NCBI GenBank assembly: GCA_911728455.2
Contig: OU452239.1
Coordinates: 703,986 to 767,985 of the forward strand
Reading direction: 5' to 3'
Source of the DNA: Marthasterias glacialis
Taxonomy: Eukaryota > Echinodermata > Asteroidea > Forcipulatida > Asteriidae
Length of the DNA stretch: 64,000 nucleotides
A program made the translations under genes and the position numbers. Position 1 is the stretch's first letter. Each line of letters starts with the position of its first letter. Of the stretch, positions 1 through 12,104 are shown one piece after another. The notes beneath the pieces are model-generated. The model ran no database searches. It was not told the origin of the DNA and saw only the letters and a program-made list of their open reading frames with translations.

Positions 1-588
1 ACCATTAACAATGTTTGCTAACTCCGCAGATCGTTTTGGTTGGTAAAGCACTTTGGGAAAGCTAGTTCCATTTGTCCTTCTTCAACATTTCAGCAAACAC
101 ATGATTCCTTAGAGTTAATGTATTTTGAGAAGAAGTATAATTCAGTCTGGTCGGCTATGTGGAAGGGTGTGGTTTGATTTGGAGTGGGGCGCGGGTGCGG
201 GTCACATGACCCCGGGTCAAACGACCCCTATCCAACTCTACACAATCAACATCACCCTAACCCTTGCTTTCAAAGCGTAAGATCTTTCCATTTATGAATT
301 AAAAAACAAGTTAGTTTGGAGCTGTTAGAATGGAGCTAAGGGTGGTGCGGGGGAGGACAATATACATGGTAAGTAATTGCTGGACAGGCATGAAAATTCA
401 ACACAGTCACCTTAAAAGGTATGCTCTAAAAGATGATTGGGAGCAGTTCTATTCGAGTGAAAGTCACTGATGAGGGAAATGCAGGTCGTGGCTGCAAGTT
501 CATCTGTTCAGTAGAAAAATGATTTACCCAGTGTATGCTACAATTAAAACTGGACTTGATGTGGCCCTTCATTGATTAGTGGCGCCGA

Positions 589-689
589 GGTCTTAATCGG
601 CTGTTAAAACCGTCAGTGTCGCGGCCAGTGTGATGTACCTTTATCGCACGGCCGCAACACCGTAAGGTTTTAAGCGGCCGATTAAGACC
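589..689. mobile_element. Near-perfect foldback (palindromic) element
   Basis: Left arm GGTCTTAATCGGCTGTTAAA (from 589) pairs with the complement of GCGGCCGATTAAGACC (ending at 689). The pairing continues with mismatches almost to the centre, so the whole 101 bp can fold into one hairpin. It is too short to code for anything and is consistent with a small palindromic transposable element. Confidence 0.6.
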
Positions 690-960
690 GAGTCACTACT
701 CTTTTATTATCATTCATTATGTCCTTTTTTTTTGCTGTACAATACGTTCAGGAGCCCAGCTTTGCACTGTGTGTCTGTTTCGCGCCTCTTCATATTATGT
801 TTTTAGTGATAGATTATCAAAGCAGAGACCGGACTGGTCCAGGCATTTTTTTTATCAGCCGTTTAACACCAGGTAAACACGTTGATGTGACCACTTTTCA
901 ACTAATAGGAATGCCTATAGCAACACAAAACGTCATAATATATGGTCAACTCTGGCATTT

Positions 961-1204
961 CAGGTTGGCTCAGTGGTTTCTTTCCCTGCCTTTCACCTCT
1001 GTGGACCCCGGTTCGAATCCCGGACTGGAGCCTTGCATGTGGATTGGGTTTTCAGTCCCTACCTGATTGCATGGGTTTTCCGTATTTGGGGTTTTCCTCC
1101 CACATCTAAAACTGACATTTCTTCAACATCTTCTCTACACAGGTATATTCAGGCCTATGGGTCACAGTGCTAGTCACTTTTGAGGGTCCCTTGGTTTCAT
1201 TACG
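961..1204 (+). mobile_element. tRNA-derived SINE, family A
   Basis: A box A-like GGTTGGCTCAGTGG at 963-976 and a box B GGTTCGAATCC at 1010-1020 form an internal Pol III promoter. A tRNA-unrelated body follows (CCTTGCATGTGGATTGGG...), then an (ATA)n-like tail from about 1207. A second copy lies on the - strand at about 28780-28996. The tRNA part is too diverged to be a working tRNA. Confidence 0.68.
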
Positions 1205-1250
1205 AGAAAGTATAAAATAATAAATAATAATAATAATAATAAATAATTTA
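1205..1250. repeat. AT-rich (TAA)n microsatellite
   Basis: An imperfect run of ATA/TAA units directly follows the SINE body and probably began as its 3' tail. Confidence 0.7.
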
Positions 1251-1583
1251 TGAATGCTTATCAATTAAATGCTTAGTTACAATATGCTTACACGGTCAAC
1301 TCACTTCAAACAATAAACACAAAACGTCAATATACTGAGGCGTGCATTGTCCAGCATTAAAGGCATGCGCTCGCGTCTGCCAAACCCTGAAGGGCACTGC
1401 CGCAGGTTGGCCCACCAATCTAAAGTTGACTCATCTACCTAGACAATTAAATAATTACTCCGCAAATTATGTTAAAATTAAGTTTGTTTTCGAAGCAAAC
1501 AAACTACATACTCTAAATCACAGTCCAATAAAACAGAAAAGAAACGCATCAGTCAACTTTTTTACAGACAATTTAAATGCTTC

Positions 1584-1719
1584 TGGGCTCGATTTCACAA
1601 AAGCTAAGACTGATCTTAACTGCGAACCAATCTTAATTGCTAAACAAAGTGTGATGTCAAATCACTTTAGTAATACTGACAACTCATCTTAAAATGAATC
1701 TTTGTGAAATCAAGCCCGG
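1584..1719. mobile_element. MITE with GGGCTCGATTTCACAAA ends
   Basis: The left end GGGCTCGATTTCACAAA (1585-1601) is matched in reverse complement by TTTGTGAAATCAAGCCC near 1701-1717, with one mismatch. The 136-bp interior has no coding capacity. This is the structure of a non-autonomous inverted-repeat element. Confidence 0.65.
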
Positions 1720-2324
1720 GTCGTTTATTAAAGTAATAACGAAAATGCTTTAAACTGCCCCTGTGGTGAGAATGTGACATGATAAACGAGTACAGTTCAC
1801 ATACACATCTTGGTTCAACGATCTGGAGTTCTTACAAGAAGACGTGCATCATTTGAGTCGTTGATCTGCCCGGTGTAAACCTACACGCCGTGGAAGCTTA
1901 TGCACTCAGGCTTCAGGCTTTCCCAAGATCTAAACATAAATTTAAATTTATGACATGGAACACGGGGACACGATATGGAGCATGAGACCAATCCAAAACA
2001 CAAGAATTATCTGGAAGGAATCTACTGAAGATTTGTCCGTTTCAGATTCCACTATAAATATATTTCAGGATTTGCATTATTTTTATTTATTTTTTAAAGT
2101 AAAATTCTTGTCGGGAAATCATTAGGGAAACTAAAAACTGAAGTAAGTAATTCAAAGGTTCTTAGATTGATATTGTTTGTTTGCAATTACTTGATTTGAA
2201 GCTGGTAAACATTAGTTTACTCAGGTATCTTGCATTTATCACTTAAAAATGTTTTCATTCTTGTATTTTATGTAGATCCAAGCACAAAAAACATAACTTT
2301 ATGCCTGCAAGACTTTATACTTCT

Positions 2325-2812
2325 GGGGCTACATTTAGGTATGAGAATGGGGCTAAGTCTGGGTAAAAGAATTGAGCTACATTTGAGTATAAGAATGGGT
2401 CTAAGTTTTAGTATAATAATTGGGCTACATTTAAGTATAATAATTGGGCTACATTGAAGTATAAAAAATGGGCTACATTTAAGTATAATAATTGGGCTAC
2501 ATTTAAGTACAAGAATTGGGCTACATTTAAGTATAAAAATGGGTCTAAGTTTGGGTATAAGAATTGGGCTACATTTAGGTACAAAAATTGGGCTAAACTT
2601 AAGTATAAGAATGGGGCTACATTTAGGTATACGAATGGGGCTAAGTTTGGGTATAAGAATGCGCAACATTAAGTATAAGTATGGGACTACATTTAGGTAT
2701 CAGAATTGGGTTACATTTAGGTATAAAAATGGGGCTACATTGAGGTCAAGGGGCTAAAACAGAGATTATAATGGGCTACATTTAGGTACAACAATAAAGC
2801 TTCATTTAAGTC
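2325..2812. repeat. 24-bp minisatellite (GGGCTACATTTAAGTATAAG)
   Basis: About 20 tandem copies of a 24-bp unit resembling GGGCTACATTTAAGTATAAG plus AATT or AATG. Since 24 is a multiple of three and the unit lacks stops in several frames, both strands show eight-residue repeats (for example CSPIIILK). These frames are repeat artefacts, not genes. A related motif recurs at 29030-29150 and, on the other strand, at 33777-34270. Confidence 0.85.
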
Positions 2813-4934
2813 TAGGTAACTCTTTTCCACAATTATTTTTTAGGCATTTTTGCTTTTTAATTAAACCAGTTGGTATGGTTCATAAGAACTCTTATGACAT
2901 ACATTCGACGTACTCATCATTAAAGTCATTATGAAAGATAATTGATTTAGCACCTTAGCTTATATAACACAGTTCATAATCTCGCCTACCTTCGGTCGTG
3001 TAAATCCTTACTTCTAATTGCACGGTACTTCAAACGGTGCTGTGGATTTATGTTAAACCTCGTGTGGCTCCGAGCGCAGTGTGTGAACATAACTGCTGAT
3101 GTAAACATATCTAACCGGCGTCGTTGTAATGGAGGCACAATAGTATATCGTGAAACGTAAGTACAAAATGCATTCGAATACACCTGATTTAAACTATTCT
3201 TGAAAGAAATGGTTGATCTGTAGAGAGAGTAATATTATTCACGATTAGACCACACGAACCAAAACCGCAACTCTGAGAACGACAAACGGCTCTGTTCAGA
3301 GCCATCAGTTGTCCTAAGAAAAGTGAAACAAATGGTGTTACCCGGAATCATTATTGTTATCAACTTCCCTTGGGCAAACTTTTATATAAAACGTCCACAT
3401 AAAGACACCACCATCATGTAGCCATTATGTCAAGATTATTCTTCTTTTGTTTTTGTGTAGAATACATCTCTATCCTACACCCATCTTCAAGAGACATTAA
3501 AAACGAAACATTAGTTTTGGAAAGCATACATTCATGTTTTCAATCATCTATAGTTTTCTGAAATTAATCAATGCGCTTCGAAATGAAACATAATTTTCTG
3601 CCAATCCCATATTGTTTAGTTTCAAACAACACTTGATTTTCACTAAGTTCGCTCAGATCTTAGTAATTTAATGCTAACATTTTTGTTTTTCTCCTGATGA
3701 CGATCAGATACTGATTGACTCGAACTGTCGAGTTTAAGAACCATCCAAACTCATGAGAAGTGTCACGTGGTGTCCTGGTATACCTTATTTATATCACAAG
3801 TCAAAGACTTGTAATTAACAAATAATTGAATTTTGGGGTGAACAAAGAAACCATTGACGGGTGTGGGAGTTGAACCTGTGACTTCCAGATCTACCAATGG
3901 GTGGGATCTAGCCCTAATGTTGTCGGACTCCCCGTTTTGTACATTTTTTTCTAAAGAGTTTTATTCGAGCATAATTAAGAATCTGATAAATTGTTACAAA
4001 GAAGGATACAGAAAAGATAAATTACTAGACAGGAACCGGTTAGATTAAGCTCCGTCATTAGTTCACAGTTCCACCATGTTGTCAATTAATACCAACACAA
4101 TCAAACTGTAGTAGAACCGGATTTATATTTCCGAACTACCTTTTCCAAAACGCGAAAGTGCAAAGCCGTTGACGATCAGTAAACAGTGTATTTCTTTAAT
4201 TAGTCCTACCAAGAGTTGTCGACAAACCCGTACGTCACCAGCACGCATGTTGTTTCCCCCCAAGTACCTGTTAATGATTAATATTTAAAAGTGCATTACG
4301 TGGCCTATGGTACCACACGGCGACTGAACTTCTGTGAATTCAATATCTTATTCAAACATTACAAATGGAGCTGCAGTTATGAGCAGCAGAGGCTTCGTTT
4401 GAACGGCCGCAGTGCGTACGAAATTTTTGACTGTAGTGCGTTTGCGAACTCCCCAGGCAATTCTAGCATTACAAACCGCAGCTAAAGTGCACGCAGTGTG
4501 TTTTGCTTTTTGCGGAATTTGAAATCTGCTTCTAAAGAAAAAAAAAATAATAATAAGAGATATGGCCAATTTGACCGGGGGGCTAGCAAGCGAGGAAATA
4601 TTCTGTCCGTGTTGGCGTGGAAGGAGATGGATAAACACACGATGCGTTCACATTTTACACTTTGTTAATCGCTAATTTAATCACTTTATGGATTGAGCTG
4701 TAGGCATTATCTATACCTCCGATTTGTGATAGAATTGGTGGGCCTGACTATAGTTGGCAAACAATAACTACATTCCATATACTCTTGCAATGTCACACGC
4801 TACACTAGAGACAGCAACGCTAGATGTTTAGCTGGATTGCTCCCATCATCTTGTTACGCAGTGGATTCACGAGATGATTACTTTATTTATTTCAGGTATG
4901 GAATGTGGAGTCAAATTCCCATTCACGTTACGAA
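2813..4934. other. No gene seen
   Basis: AT-rich noncoding-looking DNA. At 3852-3915 GTGTGGGAGTTGAACCTGTG followed by TTCCAGATCTACC is vaguely like a tRNA-derived SINE fragment, but is too weak to call. Nothing else stands out. Confidence 0.5.
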
Positions 4935-5000
4935 ATAGCGCATTGGTCTATTTTGGAAATGCGCTATATAAATCTTTTTAATAATAATAATAATAATATT
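4935..5000 (+). mobile_element. 3' tail of a retroposon
   Basis: AATGCGCTATATAAATC at about 4958-4974 leads into (AATAAT)n. This GCGCTATATAAAT plus trinucleotide tail is typical of L2-type LINE or associated SINE 3' ends. Only the tail is recognisable. Confidence 0.55.
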
Positions 5001-5097
5001 ATATATACCCTCAGTAGGCCTACTGTTTTACTATTTTAAGACATAGTGAACAGACTCATTTTTCTCTATTTGCTCTATTTACAAAGTGTTGGATCTG

Positions 5098-5315
5098 TTT
5101 AAAGGGGCAGTGTCGTCATGATTTCAGCCGTAAAGTAAAACCACTTATTATAAATTATATGCGTGAGTGCGCGCTGGCGGTCACACCACAGTTTGACAAA
5201 GACAGCACCCTTTGTGATTTGACCGCAAGTGAGTCAATTTGCAGTATCTGGGTGAGAATTATATTCCATGCATATCCACAGGCCTGCTTTAATCATGAAG
5301 ACACCGCCCCTTTAA
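5098..5315. mobile_element. MITE with TTTAAAGGGGCAGTGTC ends
   Basis: The left end (5098-5123) TTAAAGGGGCAGTGTCGTCA matches the reverse complement of the right end (5290-5315) TGAAGACACCGCCCCTTTAA with two mismatches. The interior of about 165 bp has no meaningful frame. This is a non-autonomous DNA element. Confidence 0.72.
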
Positions 5316-5739
5316 CTCACTCAAATAACTTCATCCTTGCGCTTTGATCCTACAGTGTTCAAATAAAAACTATTATCACGATTCAACAATTATTTAGTGA
5401 TGGTTATCACAAAAATACAAGTCCTTTACAATTGCATGATAACTAGCCTCTGTCGTTCAGATTTCCTCTGGAGTTTAAAACATTGATAATGTACACGACT
5501 CCCCAACATTTCAAGCAACTCTAAGCAATGTGTATAATAATACAAACACAGACTTAAATATAGAATATGTATATGTGATATACAAATATATAAAACTAGT
5601 AGGGTTGATGTCATTAGCTTTTGATTCAAACAAACTGGTCCTTGCCAGAGGCAAAAACAAGCACAACCATATATAAAACAGATAACAATCAAAAGAATAA
5701 CCAGTTCTTAAGTAGGGCTTTATCACATTTATTTCATTC

Positions 5740-5976
5740 CTTAAACCATCTCGGCTCCCTGGGGAGTATACAGCCGCTGCTGCGAGTAACCGCGCTCCAA
5801 GCTAATCATTCACGTAGACCATCTCTGCCCCCACAGGTACCCATATTCTCCTGGGTGGAGAAAAGCAATTAAAGTGTCTTGCACGAGTGTCACAACCGGG
5901 ATTCGAACCCACACTCTGCTGATCAGAAACAGCAGAGCTTGAGTCCGGTGTTCTTATCCGCTCGGCCACGACACCC
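5740..5976 (-). mobile_element. tRNA-Leu-derived SINE, family B
   Basis: On the - strand, from about 5974 downward, the sequence starts GTCGTGGCCGAGCGG (box A), passes GGACTCAAGCTC (a CAA-anticodon-like loop, as in leucine tRNA) and reaches GGGTTCGAATCCC (box B, complement of 5898-5910). The body follows, including the complement of CTCCTGGGTGGAG. The anticodon stem is imperfect, so this is a retroposon head rather than a live tRNA gene. Four further relatives in the window are all on the - strand. Confidence 0.72.
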
Positions 5977-7786
5977 CCACATTCATAGAAAAAAAAGGAG
6001 GGAGTAAGGAATTGTGGGAAGAAATCTAGAAATAGGCGGAAAAATGATAGCCAATCATAGTGAATACGTTACAGACAAAAAGATTGTTGATGAACACTCA
6101 AACTAAAACAGTATGGACAAAGCGATGGCCAGTGTTGGGTAGTACAAAAAAGGGGATGAATAAACTGTACAATAGGGCAAGTTGCATCATGGGTAGCATG
6201 AAAGGACAGGATTAATATATCAAAATATATAATTATACAAAAAATAAACAGACAACCCATAGAAGTAAAACTATAGAAAGGGATTCCAGCTCACTGCTCT
6301 GTACACTGCAAAACCACTCTCAAATCCATTTCCAATTCAAGAAGGATGATGAAGTCCCAATCATCATGGTTCCAATACAATTCACATAAGCATAATGAAA
6401 CGCAGACAATTTGTAGAAAAAAATAAAAAATGAAAGATGATTACAAAACAATTATATGATGACGAGGTCCCAAGCTTCCAGGTTCCCAATACAGTTCACA
6501 TAATGTGAAATGAAATTTAGACAATGTTTAGAAAAATAATTTCTATGTAATTTTGGGATGATACAGTCCCGGACATCAAATTTCACAATGATACATACAC
6601 AACGTTTAGACAAAATTTAGCTTTGATTTCCTAGCAAATATTGTATGTACTTGCGTGGTATGTCGATGTTGCCCCCTTTTACCGCCTGTACTTGATGCTT
6701 TTATCCTTATCTCTCTTTCGAAGGGCGTATGGGGTTTAAAGTTGTGGGGTGGATCAGTTGTTAATCTTTGTGGTAGGATGGCATTGTTGAGGTGTTGGTC
6801 ACCTGTTCCTCTGCCACTCACTGGCTTTTTATTTTTGTTTTACTTTAAAACTATATTTCCATAGCTACAATTTGTAGATACCAACCAAATATACTGTATG
6901 TGTGTTTTAATTGTATTTTATTCAAAACTGTTTGCTAGATCAACAAATTGTAATAACATAAATAAATAAATAAATAAACAATAAAAAATACTAATCCAGG
7001 TTTCTAGTTTAATGACAATAGAATCTTAAACAATTACTGGATAGTTTAATCTCAAATATCATTTTTTCTGTAAATCCATTGATTTGTAACATGATACACG
7101 ACTCTGATACAATTTATGGATAACAATTTATGGATAATCGACTCTTTAAGATGGAACTGTTCGAAAGAATTCCAATGATTAGAATTACCCATTGGCGTTG
7201 TTCATTGTGATTCATAAACGACTCAACGAGGTAAAAGTCCCTTATGACGTATATTGAACCTCGTGGGCGCGCCTTTGTTCGATTTGTTTTCTAAACGATT
7301 TTCCATCTTTCTGAAAAGTGGAGGGAAAAAAACGGAATATAAGGCACGAGCTGACATCTTTTGAATGCGTGATGCTCACAACAGTTCTTGCACGGTGTTA
7401 AAAAATGAACAACATATAAAGGTGTTGTAACATTTATATCTTTGTTTTATAATAACGATTATTCAGTTTTTCATTAACCAAAAATATAAGCAAAGTAAAA
7501 TAAAATCGTTTATGCTTCTTCCCATCACAGTTTATGAATATGCATAAAGTATTTTTGTTACCGCTTACAAGAAAGCCCTTTATGGAAAACCATCTGTGTG
7601 TTATTTAAAAAGTGGACACGCTATGAGTTAGAAAAACATTATCTATTTCTGGTAAATGATTTCGCTCAATAAAACTAAAACAATAAGTGCTGGTTTGCCT
7701 GGAGTTATCTGAACAGATTGCATTGGAGTCGTCAACAGTCCACGAGTGTAGTTATGAAAACAATCATAATGTTTCATTTTTGGACA
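5977..7786. other. No gene seen; (AATA)n at 6958-6980
   Basis: AT-rich DNA without a convincing frame. A short AAAT-type microsatellite lies near 6958-6980. The open frames at 6606-6864 overlap on both strands and look like chance. Confidence 0.5.
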
Positions 7787-8328
7787 TCAATGAGTAAGAA
7801 GTAGTGATCCATTTAAAACATAAGCTCCGTATATTGCGCCTGCAGAAATGTAAGTCCCCAACCAGACAACCACCACCGATGCAACATCGCGGTTCCAAGC
7901 CCAAGGCGGCTCATGGCCGGATTTAACCGGTAAATTGAAACGACGAAAGCTCCGCCGAAATCCCGCCTGCCGGTAGCTAGTGCGAAAACAAATCATCTTG
8001 CCTAATCCGGTAGAAATAGGGAGGTGGGACTAGGACCGGAGGGAGGGCTTTCAGTGGCAAGAATATCCTGATTGAGGAAAGCAGCGGTGATGTCTAACTG
8101 CTGGTAAGCCAACGGACACTCATTATACAGAACGTAGTTGGTGTAACAATAATTGTCAATTATAATGCATTCATGAGCCGCAGACCTCCAACGCGTTTTA
8201 CGAGATGGAAGCCCGCCTCGCAAGGATCCAATAGCCATCGGAGTTCGTCTGTCACACCAGCTACACGGTAGAAATGAAATATGCAGGACCAAGGCTCGGT
8301 TATAAAGTTGCCACGACTGGTTGGCCAC
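7787..8328 (-). other. CpG-richer open stretch, possible exon or promoter region
   Basis: Two - strand frames, 8328-8002 and 7996-7787, follow each other through a segment visibly richer in G+C and CpG than its neighbours. The second ends in a hydrophobic run (VASVVVVWLGTYISAGA) that could be a membrane segment. No splice sites stand out and no family is recognised. It could be a promoter-type CpG-rich patch, exon remnants, or chance. Confidence 0.18.
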
Positions 8329-11100
8329 GGCACAACTGGAACATTCTAAGACACCGTAGGAACTGTTCTAACGCTTGGCTGCAAGTCATAAGGTAAGGTC
8401 ATTTCCTTTAGTCTCGATGGGTAACTATCTTGCCGAGATATTTTCCGATAATCAAACAGCTATTTGCATTTATTTCTTCTAATGCGAGGTAAAACCATAC
8501 GGTTGCATAAATCGGCCATTTGTTGAGATCAAATTTCCTTCTCCGGTTACAAGTTGCCTTCGAGAGGCAATTTGCCTTGCAATTGAAACTTGGAGTGTGT
8601 TGCAATTTCCCAAACTCTAATCTCATGCCTCTTGGAATGTAGCACCCGTACTTCAAGAGGCCCGCTGCGCAAACCCAAACTTCTTGAGATGCCCTTTTCT
8701 GTCTTTCTTATTTTTACTGTGAAATATTTCACAGCGTGTGGGAATTAATTAAGCATCAGCTATGCTTCATTTATTTCACAATTACAGTATGAATTGATGG
8801 GAACTCTAACAAAGCTATAAATTACCCCAAATTGGATAATAAAGTGAAACAGCCGAAGGACTTTATCAAACACTTATCCTGCACTTCTTGTTAATTTAGT
8901 AAAATATGCAAGGCGTCTTTCATAGCATGGTTAATTTCCTTGGACTCAGAAATTGGATATTATTTTCCTATTTTTCACAATAAATGTATTTATGTTGTGA
9001 CGTTTTTCAGACACTGCGAAGTCATTTTTGTCTTCTTCTTCTTTTTCAACTTACTTGTCAAACCCTCGTCTTCTGCCCTTTTTTGTATTGCATATTTATT
9101 TGTTATGCTTAATAATATAATATAATGATACAATGATTTTTAAAACGCCTTATGCAGCGTGAAGCGCAACAAAGCGCTGTACAAAACGATGACCGTTAAA
9201 TTCTTTAAACCTGTTACAAAGACCAGAAGAGAAATTATAACAAGTATTAAAAATAATAACACATAAACAATAAAAAGGTTAAACATGAAGAGATATATTT
9301 ACCTTTAAACTACTCAATGTGAAAAAAAAAAACGGTGCATAGAAACCATCAATTAAATTGAACCTATTATCATTGCATTAAAAATGGTTTCGGTAAATAT
9401 ATTAAATTCAGAGCCATTAGACGTTAGAAGAAAAATAATGTTACAGCAAATTAGGTACCAGAAGATTTCTACCTTACAAACTTGGAGTCCTACTCAATTA
9501 AAATGGTGGTTTGAATTTAATACTTTTTGTCGAACTTTATTGATTTAATTTATGGGTATTTTCCAAAATGATATGACGTTTGTAGATCAAAAGCCCCTGA
9601 CAAGTCAAACCTCAGCGTAATCCCCACGGCCACCAAAACACCAACAGATTTCTGATCGAAGGTGAGCTGTCCGACTAAAGTGCTACAGGCCTTCGCGGAC
9701 AAATAAAGCGCTGGTCCGTTGCTTCGAAAGACGCATAGTTCCATTTAAAAATAAGTTCCGGTCGAGTTACATTCAACCGCATTCCAATTAAGATCTGCTG
9801 CCGAGGACGGGATGTTGTAGACGCGGCTAGCAATCGAGACCAGTTAGGATGAGGTGGGTAGCTCTCGCCTCGTAATTCAAGTCACCGGCATACACATCTT
9901 TACATGTTATAAACAGAGCGGACAAACAGGCTGTGCTTACGCCGTACTGAAAATCAAACCCAACTTTGATGCATCGCTGGCGAGGTGGGATTTCATACCT
10001 TCCTGACCGAGTGTCGTTCAGGATTTACGCTTGCCGTTTTGGTTGTAGGCAGGCCGGTCAGGTTTAGAGCCGGGGAAACTCAGTCTGGACAAATCTGATG
10101 ATCACACTGTCATCTCAAGCTATCAGTAAATACGCTACAACAGTATATGTAAATATACAAACTTCCTATTCGGTTTAGTATAGCATAGAGAAAGGACAAA
10201 GTGGTACTTATACTATACCGTGTCGTTGTCACTCTGTAGACAGGGTGGATTGGATGGTCACTGAATATAAACCCTCAGAGAAACATTTCCAACAGGAATA
10301 CTCTCAAAGTCAAAAAGATTTAAGGTTTGACGGTCGCATTAACCGGAATAGCTCGTATATGAAAGTTTAATAATCCGTGAGAAAACATAATTTACTCTTT
10401 TCTTCGGATTTTCTCCGAAAAGTAACTGCCTAATTGACGATTTTTACTGGTTGGTTCGAAGAGTAAATAGTGCGGATTAGAGGATAAAAAATGAAATTGC
10501 TCTGCAATTTCGGGAATTAAGAGTTTATTGGTTGCCATAAAAACACATGTTGAAATATTATCAATATGTTGGTTTGAGTTTTATTAAAATCAATGAAAAG
10601 TCATGTTTCTTTATCATTTTATGATGGTTCGTCTGTATAATTGTGATTGCAGTACTCGACAAGAGCAAACAAGTTGCTTTTTCCGTCTTCTTCAAAATGC
10701 ATTTTCTTGGTTTTGAAAGGTCAGACGGAAAAAATTATTTGGAGGAATATTACTGGTATAATCTTTACAACCAGTGAGCGTTCATTTTTGTTTATTCTGA
10801 TTACTACCGTTCCGGAGTTTGTGTTTAACAAATGCTAGGTCCTTTTTTTCTGGCGGACTTGACCGGAAATATAAATGTTAAATTTTAAATAGTATAGATT
10901 ATTAGTTATAAGCTTTCATTTAAGGTACTGAACGTAAAACTTCGCCAATGATTAGTAGAGATTAATTAGAAAACTATAAAGCTAATTATTATCAGAATCC
11001 CGACATCAAATCACGTCCATCAACAATATATTATGCAATCATTGTTACATTTTACATCTATTGTGTGCATTGTCCGTGGCATATGCGAAAGTTTGTGTAT
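8329..11100. other. No gene seen
   Basis: AT-rich with scattered short frames. AAAGCGCTGTAC near 9173-9183, beside A-rich sequence to about 9300, resembles the end of a retroposon but is not firmly assignable. Confidence 0.45.
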
Positions 11101-11198
11101 GTTTTTCATTTTGAAACAACATCGTCTCTTAAAATTCGTCAAAGAAAAACAATTCTAAAGCGGTGGAAGAGAAAAAAAAGTACAACAAGAGAAAGGAA

Positions 11199-11233
<35 letters not shown>

Positions 11234-11398
11234 GAGAGAACAAAAAAGAAGCAGCAACGTTTTTCATTTTGAAACAACATCATCTCTCAAAATTCGTCAA
11301 AGAAAAACAATTCTAAAGCGGTGGAAGAGAAAAAAAAGTACAACAAGAGAAAGGAAAGAGAGAGAGGGAGAGAGAGAGAACAAAAAAGAAGCAGCAAC
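11101..11398. repeat. 158-bp direct duplication with GA microsatellites
   Basis: GTTTTTCATTTTGAAACAAC at 11101 recurs at 11259. Both copies run through the same sequence into an (AG)n tract and end in AACAAAAAAGAAGCAGCAAC. They differ mainly in GA-tract length and a few bases, indicating a recent tandem duplication. The overlapping frames rich in RERERE are artefacts of the GA tracts. Confidence 0.85.
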
Positions 11399-11854
11399 AA
11401 TTCTGTCCTTTTTTCAACAATGCAGCTGCCCTACTGTTTGGTTCAAAATTCCCTCTTTTGTGTCCAACACATCTCTCTGTCCAAACAAACTGTTGAACTC
11501 TAATTGGTCAGTAACTATTCCTTTGTCTGTAATGTATTCACTTTGATTGGCTATCACTTTCCCGCTTGTTTCTGAATAATTCTCTTCCAATAATTATCTA
11601 CTCCCTTTGATGGATCTTTTTTATGCCTGTGACGAAGGTTCGGCTTGGATCGAAAACTAAGGCCATCATCCCAACTAGTTTTATATATAAGGCCAAATTT
11701 ATATACTTTTTGCTGTGAATGTTTTTGTATTGGAACACTTATCAAGGTCCGTGTAGTCGTTTTAATAAATTCTGCCATGGCTAGGCTAGTGGGATTTGAC
11801 AAGTGGCATACTTGAAATCACCGCTTCCCACCTCTCCACTTGTAACCATTACAG

Positions 11855-12018
11855 CAATATTGCATGAATTAAATATCGAGGAGTTCCACCGGATGCTTTT
11901 GCAATCCCACCGGGAAAAGCACGGTACGCTCTATGGCTTGGCTCCCTGTCACGGCCCGCTTACAGTGTACAGCAGACCTGTTGCCTTTGAAAAGGTCGGC
12001 ACAGCATTCATATCCTAG
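11855..12018 (+). pseudogene. Possible cytochrome P450-like N-terminal exon relic
   Basis: An open frame follows a good acceptor (pyrimidine-rich 11821-11846, then ACAG ending at 11854). Its translation includes FHRMLLQSHREKHGTLYG and then GPLTVYSRPVAFEKV. The spacing of H-x-x-L-L...H-x-x-x-G-x-x-Y...G-P-L-x-V...F-E-K-V resembles the region before helix B in mitochondrial-clan P450s, where the protein says it sits with a neighbour 'HxxKYGPI...GP...DPxxIEKVFR'. The frame ends in TAG after about 55 residues and there is no clear donor; the GT after FEK is weak. No haem-binding FxxGxRxCxG segment was noticed nearby. It could be a live exon of a split gene, a pseudogene, or coincidence. The match is from memory only. 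Confidence 0.28.
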
Positions 12019-12104
12019 GTCAAACGTTATGTTCCAAAGTCAATGTTCAATTATCTCTCGTAACCTTTGTGAATGTCTATAAATGGATACTCAACTCGTG
12101 AATA

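Noticed and set aside
5885..5976. Live tRNA-Leu gene
   Set aside because: Box A and B are present but the anticodon stem mispairs, a SINE body follows, and sister copies are mutated; a retroposon head fits better.
11065..11546. Arginine/glutamate-repeat proteins
   Set aside because: Products of GA microsatellites inside a tandem duplication, open in more than one frame.
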